Below are positions 1-9,100 of a stretch of 39,776 nucleotides of DNA, in pieces. A program made the position numbers and the translations under genes. The notes under the pieces were generated by a model. It was not told where the DNA came from. It did no database searches and was given only the letters and a program-made list of their open reading frames with translations. Within the stretch, counting starts at the first letter, position 1; each line of letters opens with the position of its first letter. The DNA lies in contig JAHYJD010000022.1 in assembly GCA_019429365.1 (NCBI GenBank), positions 1 to 39,776 of the forward strand, read 5' to 3'. This DNA is from Bacteroidales bacterium (GTDB lineage: Bacteria; Bacteroidota; Bacteroidia; Bacteroidales; UBA7960).

Positions 1-207
1 GACCTCGACTTTGTGATACCCGAATACCGCGACATGAAGCCTGGACATTTCCTTTTCGGAAAGAATGCCGGATATTTTAAAAGCAAGGGTGTGAAGCGGA
101 TTGTTAGTCCAGCAAAAAACAAGAAGCATGCAGCTTATTTGAAGCACATGGGATTTGTAAAAGGAAAAACTGAGACACCTGAACCTCATATGGTGAAAAG
201 CCTTTAG
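1..207 (+). CDS. C-terminal end of a GNAT-like acetyltransferase (5' truncated by window edge)
   Basis: Frame 1 is open from the first base of the window to a TAG stop, giving about 68 residues, so the gene begins upstream. A GTG at 13 is only an internal valine. The segment reads like the end of a GNAT fold: a conserved I-P-E-Y-R-D strand, a helix with FLFGKN, then a strand with RIVSPA and the closing KKHAAYLKHMGF, where a tyrosine/glycine-phenylalanine ending is common in GNAT proteins. I am reasonably sure of the fold class and not at all of the substrate. Some Bacteroidetes proteins carry such a domain fused to other modules, which the truncation prevents me from seeing. Confidence 0.45.
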   Translation, partial: DLDFVIPEYRDMKPGHFLFGKNAGYFKSKGVKRIVSPAKNKKHAAYLKHMGFVKGKTETPEPHMVKSL

Positions 208-320
208 TAAATGACTTCTTTTTGAACGGGTAATTTCAAGCAGATGTTTAAGGATTTTTTAGTTACTTTGCCTCCTTTGAAAAAAACGATCATATGTTAA
301 ACTAAATACAAACTCAACAA

Positions 321-1118
321 ATGAAGAAAACCCTGTTATGGCTGCTGGCCCTGATAATTACCCTGGGCAGCGTAATGTACACCAGAAACACCGGACCTAC
401 CAAGCCTGCCAAAGGTAAAGTTGAGCTGGGAAATGAAACCATTGAATACAGCCTGATACGGACGTTTTTCAGGCCAGCGGATGCACCGGTGCGGGTTAGC
501 GTTCCCAGCGAAGAAATTGAAGGTTTCTACCGCTACAAGCGCACCCCAAGCCACGACGAGTGGACCACCGCGCCCATGGTTCGCGAAGGCGACCAACTGA
601 TTGCATATATACCGCAGCAACCGGCCGCCGGAAAGGTGGCCTACCAGGTAACCCTGACCAATGGTGACCAAGAAGCCGTTTTAACCGCCGATCCCATCGT
701 GATAAGGTTTAGAAACGACGTGCCTGCCTGGGCCATGATTCCGCACATACTGCTTATGTTTGCGGGCATTTTCCTGAGCACACGTACTGGCCTGGCAGCC
801 ATCTTCAACGAAAAAACCTACGGACTGACACTGGCTACCCTGCTGCTGCTCTTTGCCGGCGGACTATTTTTTGGCCCCATTGTGCAAAAATTTGCCTTCG
901 GCGATTTCTGGACAGGCTGGCCTTTTGGAACCGACCTGACAGACAATAAAACACTGGTCATGTTTATTTTCTGGCTTTTTGCATTTTTTAAGGTTCGAAA
1001 AAATCCGTACAATCGCTGGTGGGTGCTTACCGCCGCAGTTGTTACCCTTATTGCCTATATGATTCCTCATAGCCTGCTGGGATCGGAAATAGACTTTACC
1101 CAGGAAGGAATTAACTAA
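321..1118 (+). CDS. Membrane protein of unknown function with an N-terminal periplasmic domain
   Basis: 265 residues starting at ATG. There is one N-terminal hydrophobic segment (residues about 4-20), a polar region of about 110 residues (25-135) that is probably extracytoplasmic and beta-rich, and then about four membrane spans near 138-156, 163-185, 205-226 and 233-252. Two conserved-looking loops stand out: GPIVQKFAFGDFWTGWPFGTDLTDNKT between spans, rich in aromatic residues, and the basic FFKVRKNPYNRWW. I do not recognise a named family. A strong terminator follows directly, so it is probably a single-gene transcription unit and not part of the glycogen operon behind it. Confidence 0.8.
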   Translation: MKKTLLWLLALIITLGSVMYTRNTGPTKPAKGKVELGNETIEYSLIRTFFRPADAPVRVSVPSEEIEGFYRYKRTPSHDEWTTAPMVREGDQLIAYIPQQPAAGKVAYQVTLTNGDQEAVLTADPIVIRFRNDVPAWAMIPHILLMFAGIFLSTRTGLAAIFNEKTYGLTLATLLLLFAGGLFFGPIVQKFAFGDFWTGWPFGTDLTDNKTLVMFIFWLFAFFKVRKNPYNRWWVLTAAVVTLIAYMIPHSLLGSEIDFTQEGIN

Positions 1119-1147
1119 GCCATTATACTACATTACCGGGAGAGGAG

Positions 1148-1175
1148 GCCGTCTGGAAACAGACGGCTTTTCTTA
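1148..1175 (+). terminator. Intrinsic terminator after the membrane protein gene
   Basis: A perfect 8-bp stem GCCGTCTG / CAGACGGC (1148-1155 with 1160-1167) closes a GAAA tetraloop and is followed by TTTTCTT. It lies 30 bases after the stop codon at 1118. Confidence 0.9.
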
Positions 1176-1257
1176 TTTAATGCAGGGAAAGAGGGAAACC
1201 TGGTTGTAAATTTTATCTTAATTCCGATGAATAAAAAATTGAATTAAAAAAAATCTG

Positions 1258-1265
1258 TAAATTTG
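1258..1265 (+). promoter_or_regulatory. Putative -7 promoter element of the glycogen operon
   Basis: TAAATTTG is an exact match to the Bacteroidetes TAnnTTTG element, 60 bases before the debranching enzyme start. A TTG at 1239-1241 could be the -33 element although the 16-base gap is short. The sequence around it is very AT-rich. Confidence 0.5.
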
Positions 1266-1325
1266 TTCCATACGGCATATTTTGGTGCCCTGCCTTTCTA
1301 AAATTTCCAAAAAATTTCTTGAAAT

Positions 1326-3293
1326 ATGGGATATATTAAGTTTGACAAAAGCCAACTAATCAATCTTGAATATTCGCTAAATAAGGAGATGATCCGTTCG
1401 AACCGTGCTGGATCTTTTTCCTGCACTACCATAATCGGATGCAACACCAGGAAGTATCACGGGCTGCTTATTTGTCCGCAACCAACCCTCGATGGCGACA
1501 ACCACGTATTGCTGTCAAAAGTGGATGAAACGGTCATTCAGCATGATGCCGAGTTTAATATTGGCGTAAATCGCTACCCAGGCACTTACAATCCCAAGGG
1601 ACACAAGTATGTGCGCGATTTCAGTGCCGATATTATTCCGGTAGTTACCATTAGGGTGGGTGGCGTAGTACTGACCAAAGAAACCATGTTTGTAACCGAA
1701 GAAGAGCGGGTATTGATCAAATACACCCTGCTGGAAGCCCATTCACCGACCCGGCTTCGTTTTAAGCCTTTTCTGGCCTTCCGAAGCGTGCACAGGCTCA
1801 GCAAACAGAACATCGACCTCGACACCAAGTACGAAGAAGTTCCCAATGGCATTCGCACCCGCATGTATGCTGGCTATTCCAATCTGTATTTCCAGTTTTC
1901 TAAAAAAGAGGTGGAGTATACCCACGTACCAGACTGGTACAAGGATATTGAATATACCCAGGAGAAAGAGCGGGGCTACGAGCACCACGAAGACCTGTAT
2001 GTACCCGGGTTTTTTGAGGTAGACATCAAAAAGGGCGAAAGCATTCTGTTTTCTGCCGCCACACGTGAGATTAATCCGGCTTCGCTCAACCGCCTTTTCA
2101 ATGCAGAGCTCAAGCGACGCACCCCACGCAGCACCTTCGAGAACTGCCTGGCTAATTCGGCCCAGCAATTTATTTACCGCCACGATGGCAAAACCGATAT
2201 TGTAGCGGGTTACCCCTGGTATGACCGCAATGGCCGCTTTTCCTTTATTTCTTTGCCCGGTATGGGGCTGGAACCCGGCACCTCGGGCACCTGCAAGGCA
2301 GCAATAAACACCATGGTGGCCGAAATGAAAGGACCATTCTTCCCTGAACATGGTCGAGGACTTGCCACCTCTTACGAATCGGCAGACACCTCCCTCTGGT
2401 ATTTCTGGGCTTTACAGCATTGTGCTGAAGGTGGAGAAAGCCTGGAGAAAATCTGGAAAAGCCATGGGAAAAATATTCGGACGATCCTTGAAGCATACGC
2501 TCAGGGTACCACCAATGGCATTACCATGCGCGAAAACGGCCTCATTTACATCGACCAAAGTGCACCCAACTTAACCTGGATGAACGCCGAAGTGAAAGGG
2601 AAAGTGGTTACCCCGCGCTTTGGCTATGTGGTTGAGGTCAATGCCCTGTGGTACAACGCAGTTAAGTTTGCATTGGAACTCGCAAAAACTGTCAAGAACC
2701 AGGCATTTATTAAAAAATTTGAGCCCATTGCCAAAAGCATAGAAAAAGCTTTCCCGGAAATTTTCTGGAACAACGAAAACAATTGCCTGTCGGATTTTGT
2801 TTCTGACAGCGGTCCGAGCTTCCAGGTAAGGCCCAACCAGATTATTGTTACCTCGCTGCCTTATTGCCCCATCGACGAAAAGATGCGCCGCATGGTTATT
2901 GACATTGTCCGCAAGGAGTTGCTGACGCCCAGGGGGCTGCGCACCCTGTCGCCAAAAGATGCCCAATACAAAGGCAGATACAGTGGAAATGAAACAGAGC
3001 GCAACCTGGCTTTCCACCAGGGCACAGCCTGGCCTTGGTTACTCGGACATTATGCCGCTGCTTATTTGAAACTTTACGGCGAACAGGGCCTCGAAGATGT
3101 GCGCGCGCTCTATCATGGCTTTGAAGAGACCATGCTGGAAGAAGGCATAGGCACCGTTTCTGAAGTTTATGACGGCGACCCGCCACATGCAGGAGGCGGC
3201 GCCATTTCATTTGCACCCAGCGTGGCTGAACTCATTAGAATGTACCACCTCACGGAGGTGGTGTTTGCACCTAAAAACAAAAAAAGAAAATGA
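1326..3293 (+). CDS. Glycogen debranching enzyme (amylo-alpha-1,6-glucosidase type, GH133)
   Basis: 655 residues. The N-terminal part (about 15-240) matches the bacterial/archaeal GDE N-terminal beta-sandwich, with RSNRAGSFSCTTIIGCNTRKYHGLL at its start. The C-terminal part (about 275-645) is the (alpha/alpha)6 amylo-alpha-1,6-glucosidase domain, recognisable by AGYPWYDRNGR, ESADTSLWYFWA, EVNALWYNA, HQGTAWPWLLGHYA and SEVYDGDPPHAGGG. The family removes alpha-1,6 branch stubs from glycogen in the cytoplasm, and no signal peptide is present. It is first of three closely spaced genes (gaps of 40 and 47 bases) with a GT4 and a GH57 enzyme, an arrangement I know from other Bacteroidetes. ATG at 1326 is used because the N-terminal motif begins immediately after it; there is no clear ribosome binding site, which is normal in this phylum. 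Confidence 0.93.
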   Translation: MGYIKFDKSQLINLEYSLNKEMIRSNRAGSFSCTTIIGCNTRKYHGLLICPQPTLDGDNHVLLSKVDETVIQHDAEFNIGVNRYPGTYNPKGHKYVRDFSADIIPVVTIRVGGVVLTKETMFVTEEERVLIKYTLLEAHSPTRLRFKPFLAFRSVHRLSKQNIDLDTKYEEVPNGIRTRMYAGYSNLYFQFSKKEVEYTHVPDWYKDIEYTQEKERGYEHHEDLYVPGFFEVDIKKGESILFSAATREINPASLNRLFNAELKRRTPRSTFENCLANSAQQFIYRHDGKTDIVAGYPWYDRNGRFSFISLPGMGLEPGTSGTCKAAINTMVAEMKGPFFPEHGRGLATSYESADTSLWYFWALQHCAEGGESLEKIWKSHGKNIRTILEAYAQGTTNGITMRENGLIYIDQSAPNLTWMNAEVKGKVVTPRFGYVVEVNALWYNAVKFALELAKTVKNQAFIKKFEPIAKSIEKAFPEIFWNNENNCLSDFVSDSGPSFQVRPNQIIVTSLPYCPIDEKMRRMVIDIVRKELLTPRGLRTLSPKDAQYKGRYSGNETERNLAFHQGTAWPWLLGHYAAAYLKLYGEQGLEDVRALYHGFEETMLEEGIGTVSEVYDGDPPHAGGGAISFAPSVAELIRMYHLTEVVFAPKNKKRK

Positions 3294-3333
3294 TATTAGT
3301 TGAATTTTCATTTTTCAATAATAAAATTTGAAT

Positions 3334-4617
3334 ATGAAAGCATTGATGTTTGGCTGGGAGTTTCCTCCCCACATTTCAGGCGGCCTGGGGACAGCCTGTT
3401 ATGGCCTTACTAAAGCCCTTATGAAGCACGATGTAGAGATCATTTTTGTGGTTCCTAAAGCTTATGGCGACGAAGAAACCGAAAGCATAAGGCTGGTTGA
3501 CGCCTCAGATGTGGTTATCGACATTAAAGACGAGAAGTTCAGGGAGATGATTTCGAAACTCAGCTACCTCGAAATCGACTCTACGCTCATTCCTTATGCC
3601 GACGACGAAGAATATTTCCGTATCACAGAGCAGCTAAGCAAAGGTGTGAAAGCCGAGCAACTCAGCATTAAAACCCAGAAGTACAGCTTCCAGGGTGGCT
3701 ATGGGAAAAACCTTATGGAGGAGGTGAAGCGATATGCGCTGGTGGGTGCAGAAGTAGCACGCCAGCATCAGTTCGACATAATCCATTCGCACGACTGGCT
3801 CACCTATATGGCGGGTGCGGAGGCCAAGCGCATCAGCGGTAAACCCCTGGTGGTGCATATGCATGCCACTGAGTTCGACCGCTCGGGCGAGAGCGTCAAC
3901 CAATTGGTTTACGACATCGAAAGGGCCGGAATGGAAGCCGCCGATATAGTGGTGGCTGTGAGCCACCTTACACGCAATGTAGTGATAAACCGCTATGGTA
4001 TAGCGCCAGAAAAAGTTATCACCGTGCACAACGGCGTAGAACCTGCTTCAACGAACCAATTCGTGGACGCAGAAAAAAAGGTGGACGAGAAAATTGTAAC
4101 GTTCCTGGGGCGCATCACTTTCCAGAAAGGCCCAGAGTACTTTATCGAAGCTGCCCATAAAGTGCTGAAGCGCGACCCCAACGTTCGATTTGTAATGGCA
4201 GGAAGCGGCGACCTGTTGCCCAAAATGATCCGCCGTGTGGCAAGCCTCGGAATAGCCACCAAATTCCACTTTACCGGCTTTCTTAAAGGCGATGATGTGG
4301 ACAAGATGTTTGGTATGAGCGACGTGTACGTGATGCCTTCGGTATCAGAACCCTTTGGCATTTCGCCACTGGAAGCCATGCGCTCCAACGTGCCGGTTAT
4401 CATCTCAAAGCAGTCGGGCGTGGCTGAAGTGTTGAAATATGCCATTAAAATCGACTTTTGGGATATCGACGCCATGGCTGATGCTATTTACGGACTTCTG
4501 CACTATAATTCCCTGCCAGAAATGTTTAAGCAATACGGAAAGGAAGAAGTCGAAAGCATTAAATGGGACCAGGCAGGAAAAAAAGTGAAAGACATATATG
4601 AAAACCTGCTAAGTTAA
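3334..4617 (+). CDS. GT4-family glycosyltransferase of the glycogen cluster
   Basis: 427 residues from ATG 3334; a TTG two codons upstream is also open but less likely. The N-terminal Rossmann domain begins MKALMFGWEFPPHISGGLG, the GGLG loop being typical of starch-synthase-like GT-B enzymes. The C-terminal domain has VTFLGRITFQKGPEYFIEAA and the donor-site EPFGISPLEAM with the two glutamates of the retaining E-x7-E motif. Proteins of this type are often annotated as glycogen/starch synthase-like or simply glycosyltransferase. The context between a debrancher and a GH57 enzyme argues for a role in alpha-glucan metabolism, but donor and acceptor cannot be read from sequence. It is cytoplasmic, with no signal or membrane segment. 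Confidence 0.88.
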   Translation: MKALMFGWEFPPHISGGLGTACYGLTKALMKHDVEIIFVVPKAYGDEETESIRLVDASDVVIDIKDEKFREMISKLSYLEIDSTLIPYADDEEYFRITEQLSKGVKAEQLSIKTQKYSFQGGYGKNLMEEVKRYALVGAEVARQHQFDIIHSHDWLTYMAGAEAKRISGKPLVVHMHATEFDRSGESVNQLVYDIERAGMEAADIVVAVSHLTRNVVINRYGIAPEKVITVHNGVEPASTNQFVDAEKKVDEKIVTFLGRITFQKGPEYFIEAAHKVLKRDPNVRFVMAGSGDLLPKMIRRVASLGIATKFHFTGFLKGDDVDKMFGMSDVYVMPSVSEPFGISPLEAMRSNVPVIISKQSGVAEVLKYAIKIDFWDIDAMADAIYGLLHYNSLPEMFKQYGKEEVESIKWDQAGKKVKDIYENLLS

Positions 4618-4664
4618 ATTTCAAGATATTAACCCTTGTGTATTAAAAAACAAAATCCACTGCA

Positions 4665-5990
4665 ATGAAGTCTATCTGTTTATATTTCCAGATTCACCAA
4701 CCTTTCAGGCTCAGGAACTACCGTTTTTTCGATATCGGGCACAAGCACGATTATTTCGATGACTACGCCAACCGTTTTTTTATGCAACAGGTGGCTGAAA
4801 AATCTTATTTGCCTGCAAACAAGCTGTTGCTCGACATGATAAAAAAGCATGGCAAAAAGTTCAGAGTGAGCTTTAGTATTTCGGGCTCTGCATTGGAGCA
4901 GTTCGAGTTGTATACCCCTGAGGTGCTAAAAAGTTTTCAGGAGCTTGCCCAAACCGGTTGTGTGGAATTTCTTGCCGAAACCTACTCACACAGCCTGGCT
5001 TCGCTAAAAAGCCCCGAAGAGTTTGCCCGTCAGGTAAAGAAACATTCCAGCCGTATTGAACAGCTGTTCGGACAGAAGCCAAAGGCTTTCCGCAATACCG
5101 AGCTGGTATATTCCGACGACATCGGCAAACTGGTATACGACATGGGCTACCAAACCATGATTACCGAAGGCGCCAAACATGTGCTCGGCTGGAAAAGCCC
5201 TAACTTTTTGTATTGCAGTGCTTCTAACCCCAGGCTCAAGTTGCTGATGCGGAACTTCCAGATGTCTGACGATCTGGCGTTCCGATTCTCGGAAAAACGC
5301 TGGAGCGAGTGGCCCCTTACCGCCGACAAATATCTGGGTTGGATCAACGCCATGAAAGACAACGAAGAAGTGGTAAATATTTTTCTGAACTACGAAACTT
5401 TTGGTGAATACCAGTGGGCCGAAACCGGCATTTTCGCTTTTCTGAAGGCTTTTGCCGGCAAGTTAATCGCTGAAGCCAAACACCAGTTTAAAACTGTATC
5501 GGAAGTATCAAAAAGCCTTCAGCCAGTTTCAGGCCTGCATGTGCCCTATCCTATTTCTTGGGCCGACGAAGAACGAGACCTTACCGCCTGGCTGGGTAAC
5601 GAACTGCAAAAAGAAGCCTTTGATAAACTTTACCTCATTGAAGAAAAGTTAAAAACAAGTTCAGACAGCCAACTGGAACACGAATGGGAAAAACTACAGA
5701 CCAGCGACCATTTCAACTTTATGTCAACAAAATGGTTCTCCGATGGCATGGTTTTCCGTACGATCAACCCCTTCAACTCTCCTTACGACGCCTTTATCAA
5801 CTACATGAATGTGATCTCTGATTTTACCATTCGGGTTGAAAAAGCCAGTGAAGGCAAAGAGGTAGAAATGCCAACTCCGGCAAAAAAGACACGGGCCGTG
5901 TCAAAAACCGCTTCCACTAAGGAAAAATTAACAAAAACACCAGCAAACACCAAAGTAACCGCCACAAAATCAAAAGCCAAAACAAAATAA
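4665..5990 (+). CDS. GH57 alpha-amylase/glucanotransferase-like enzyme with a Lys/Thr/Ala-rich tail
   Basis: 441 residues. The N-terminus has the GH57 first motif H-Q-P (residues 11-13). Motif 3, AFRNTELVYSD, contains Glu146, the expected catalytic nucleophile. NYETFGEYQ at 242-250 is motif-4 territory, and a helical domain follows up to about residue 395. GH57 enzymes act on alpha-1,4 or alpha-1,6 glucans in the cytoplasm; exact specificity (amylase, 4-alpha-glucanotransferase, branching) cannot be settled here. Residues about 402-441 form a strongly basic low-complexity tail made of Lys, Thr, Ala and Ser, unrelated to the catalytic fold. It is the third gene of the debrancher-GT4 operon, and an inverted repeat follows 5 bases after the stop. 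Confidence 0.88.
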   Translation: MKSICLYFQIHQPFRLRNYRFFDIGHKHDYFDDYANRFFMQQVAEKSYLPANKLLLDMIKKHGKKFRVSFSISGSALEQFELYTPEVLKSFQELAQTGCVEFLAETYSHSLASLKSPEEFARQVKKHSSRIEQLFGQKPKAFRNTELVYSDDIGKLVYDMGYQTMITEGAKHVLGWKSPNFLYCSASNPRLKLLMRNFQMSDDLAFRFSEKRWSEWPLTADKYLGWINAMKDNEEVVNIFLNYETFGEYQWAETGIFAFLKAFAGKLIAEAKHQFKTVSEVSKSLQPVSGLHVPYPISWADEERDLTAWLGNELQKEAFDKLYLIEEKLKTSSDSQLEHEWEKLQTSDHFNFMSTKWFSDGMVFRTINPFNSPYDAFINYMNVISDFTIRVEKASEGKEVEMPTPAKKTRAVSKTASTKEKLTKTPANTKVTATKSKAKTK

Positions 5991-5994
5991 AACC

Positions 5995-6020
5995 ATTCGG
6001 CAACACTACTATTGCCGAAT
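5995..6020 (+). repeat. Perfect 9-bp inverted repeat right after the GH57 stop codon
   Basis: ATTCGGCAA (5995-6003) and TTGCCGAAT (6012-6020) are exact reverse complements around an 8-base loop. No T-run follows, so it is not a standard intrinsic terminator. It ends 6 bases before a -7 promoter element (6026-6033), so it could be an operator for the downstream fusion gene, an mRNA 3'-end stabiliser, or both. Confidence 0.7.
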
Positions 6021-6025
6021 TCATA

Positions 6026-6033
6026 TACCTTTG
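6026..6033 (+). promoter_or_regulatory. Putative -7 element for the synthase-phosphorylase gene
   Basis: TACCTTTG is an exact TAnnTTTG match, 129 bases upstream of the ATG at 6163. No convincing -33 TTG is at the right distance. If used, transcription would start near 6040 and the leader would be about 120 bases, containing the hairpin at 6073-6115. Confidence 0.5.
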
Positions 6034-6072
6034 TATTTCAGGTATTTAAGTGTGTTTTTAATTTTCTTTATG

Positions 6073-6115
6073 AATCCCCTGAACGAACCAATGGTCTCTT
6101 TGTGGGGATTTTTTT
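6073..6115 (+). terminator. Terminator-like hairpin in the gap before the fusion gene (terminator or attenuator)
   Basis: AATCCCC (6073-6079) pairs with GGGGATT (6104-6110) and seven T residues (6109-6115) follow. The 24-base loop can fold a small ACC-AAT-GGT hairpin. It may simply end the GH57 operon transcript, but since it also lies between the TACCTTTG element and the start codon, attenuation of the fusion gene is possible. Confidence 0.6.
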
Positions 6116-6162
6116 GTAATTTCACGGCCCTCTTTAAATAGTATTTAATAACTGAAAATTAT

Positions 6163-9100
6163 ATGTCTGAAAATCTGATGACTCCTGACTATCTGTTTGA
6201 AGTAAGTTGGGAAGTTTGCAATAAAATTGGCGGTATTCACACCGTTATAAGCACCAAAGCCACTACCCTCACAAGGCAATTCCAGGATAAATATATAACC
6301 ATTGGTCCCGACGTTTGGAAAGAGACACACGGTAATCCAGAGTTTATTGAAGATAAGTACCTGTATCGTGCCTGGCGCAAGCAGGCTAACAAAAATGGGT
6401 TGCATTTCCGTATTGGCCGCTGGAACATTCCCAGCCAGCCTATTGCCGTGCTGGTTGACTTTACCCCGCTTTTTTCCGAAAAGGACAAGATCTTTTCTGA
6501 TTTCTGGCTCAAATTTGGCCTGAATTCGCTCAGCGGACAATGGGACTATACCGAGCCGGCCATGTTTGGCTATGCCGCTGGGCAAATTATTGAAAGTTTC
6601 TACAATTTCCACCTTTCGGAATACGACCGCATCATTGCCCATTTTCATGAATGGATGACCGGCTCAGGAGTGCTTTATTTGCGCGATCGTGTGCCGCAGG
6701 TGGGCACCCTGTTTACTACCCATGCCACCACCCTGGCCCGTTCGGTGGCCGGACACGGCATGCCGCTTTACCGTGACCTGAAAAACATCAACCCGGAAAG
6801 CAAGGCGAGCGAACTGGGCATTACCTCAAAGCACAGCATGGAAACCACTGTGGCCAAAAACAGCGACGGTTTTACCACTGTGAGTGACCTGACGGCAAAC
6901 GAATGTGCCATTTTGCTGGGCAAAACTGCTGACCAGGTAACCCCCAATGGTTTCGAAAACTCTTTTATTCCCGAACCAGCCGCTTTTGCCAAAAAAAGAT
7001 TGGAAGCCCGCCAGCGCTTGCGCGAAGTAACCGAAGGCCTTTTGAACCAACAGATACCCGAAAATGCTTTTATGGTGGCCACCAGTGGACGCTACGAGTT
7101 TAAAAACAAAGGAATCGACCTGTTTATCGACGCCCTGGGAAAAATTAACCAGGACAAAAAACTGAAAAACACCGTTGTGGCTTTTATACTGATTCCGGCA
7201 AACCAAACCGGGGTGAGGCCAGAAGTGGTTGAACGCATTACTCAGCCTGACTTTAACCAGCCAATTTCCAACGAATTTATTACCCACAAACTGGTTAATG
7301 AAGGTTTCGATCCCATTTTGCACCAGCTGAAAAAAGCGAAGCTCCACAACCAGCAAGGCGATAAGGTAAAAGTAGTGTTTGTGCCGGCCTATCTCAACGG
7401 CAATGATGGAGTGATGAACCTCGACTATTACGATGCCCTCATTGGCATGGACCTCACAGCCTTCCCTTCTTATTACGAGCCCTGGGGTTATACACCGCTC
7501 GAAAGTCTGGCTTTCAGGGTGCCCACCATCACTACCTCGCTTACCGGATTCGGCATTTGGGCCAAATCCCATTTCCCCGAAAGGGGCCGGGCCTTAGCCG
7601 TAATTGAAAGAACCGACCAGAATTCCGAGGAGGTGGTAAACAACATGGCCGCCCACATGATGGATTGCTTTTCTGCCAAAGGTTCTGATACTCTGGCTGA
7701 TCCATCCGAAGAATTGAACGCACATGCCCATACCAATCAGCTCGAAGCCCGGCACATAGCCCAGGAAATCGCCAAAGAAGCCCTCTGGGTTCATCTGATA
7801 GATAATTATTATAAAGTATTCGATGCAATTCTGGGCAAGGTAAATTCACGTGCTGACCTTTTCAAAGGGAAAAAGCAACCTGTGCGCATTGAGAAGCCTG
7901 TCAGCTCGGCGTTCAAACCTAAGTGGAAAAAAGTGCTGGTAGAGGTTAAGATTCCCGAAGAGTTGCCGCACTTGCAAAAGCTGGCTAAAAACCTTTGGTG
8001 GACCTGGAACTTCGAAGCAGAAGAATTGTTTGCCTCCATAAACCCCGACCTCTGGCTGAAGTGCGAAAAGAACCCCAACATGCTGCTCGACCACCTGTCG
8101 ACAGAAGATTACGAAAAGGTACTGGCCGACAAGCATTTTATGGAAAAGTACCAGCAAGTGGTGGCCCATTTCGAAGCATACCTGGAGGAAGGTAAACAGA
8201 AAACCAGCGATACCATTGCCTACTTCAGCATGGAGTACGGCTTGCACACTTCCGTGAAAATTTATTCAGGTGGTTTGGGTGTACTGGCCGGCGATTACAT
8301 GAAACAAGCCAGCGACGATAATATCGACATGATTGGCATTGGCCTTCTCTACCGCTACGGGTATTTCTCACAAAACCTCTCAACCAGCGGTGAGCAGCTT
8401 GCAAACTACAGCCCGCACGACTTTGCTCATATGGCAGCCGTGCCGGTGCGAAACGCCGGGGGCGAATGGATAAAAATCAGCATTGCCTTCCCCGGAAGGA
8501 ACCTGCATGCCAAAGTGTGGAAAATCGATGTGGGCCGCATTCCCCTTTATCTGCTCGACACCGACATTCCGGAAAATGTCTCGGGCGACCGTTTTATCAC
8601 CCACCAGCTTTATGGAGGCGATTGGGAAAACCGGTTCAAGCAGGAGTTTCTGCTGGGTATTGGCGGTATAAGGCTGCTCGACGCCCTGGGCATAGAACCC
8701 GCCATTTACCACCTCAACGAAGGCCATGCCGCATTTGCCGGATTAGAGCGTTTGCGCAAGCTGGTGCAGGACGACAAGCTGTCGTTTAATGAAGCCTTGG
8801 AAGTATCGAGAGCCAGTAGCCTGTTTACCACCCACACCCCAGTACCGGCAGGTCACGACCATTTCAGCGAAGACATGCTGCGTACTTACATGCCCCACTA
8901 TGCCGACCGCCTTGGCATTAGCTGGGAAACTTTTATGAACCTCGGAAAGATGAATCCTTCCAATGATAGCGAGCAGTACTCAATGAGTGTGCTGGCTACA
9001 AAACTTTCGCAGGAAGTTAACGGCGTGAGCCGCCTTCACGGTAAAGTGTCGCGAAACATGTTTAAGGACCTTTACCCAGGCTATTACCCTGAAGAGCTTC

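Noticed and set aside
1743-2351. 202-codon open frame on the - strand
   Set aside because: Antisense to the debranching enzyme, low-complexity and domain-free; a shadow frame.
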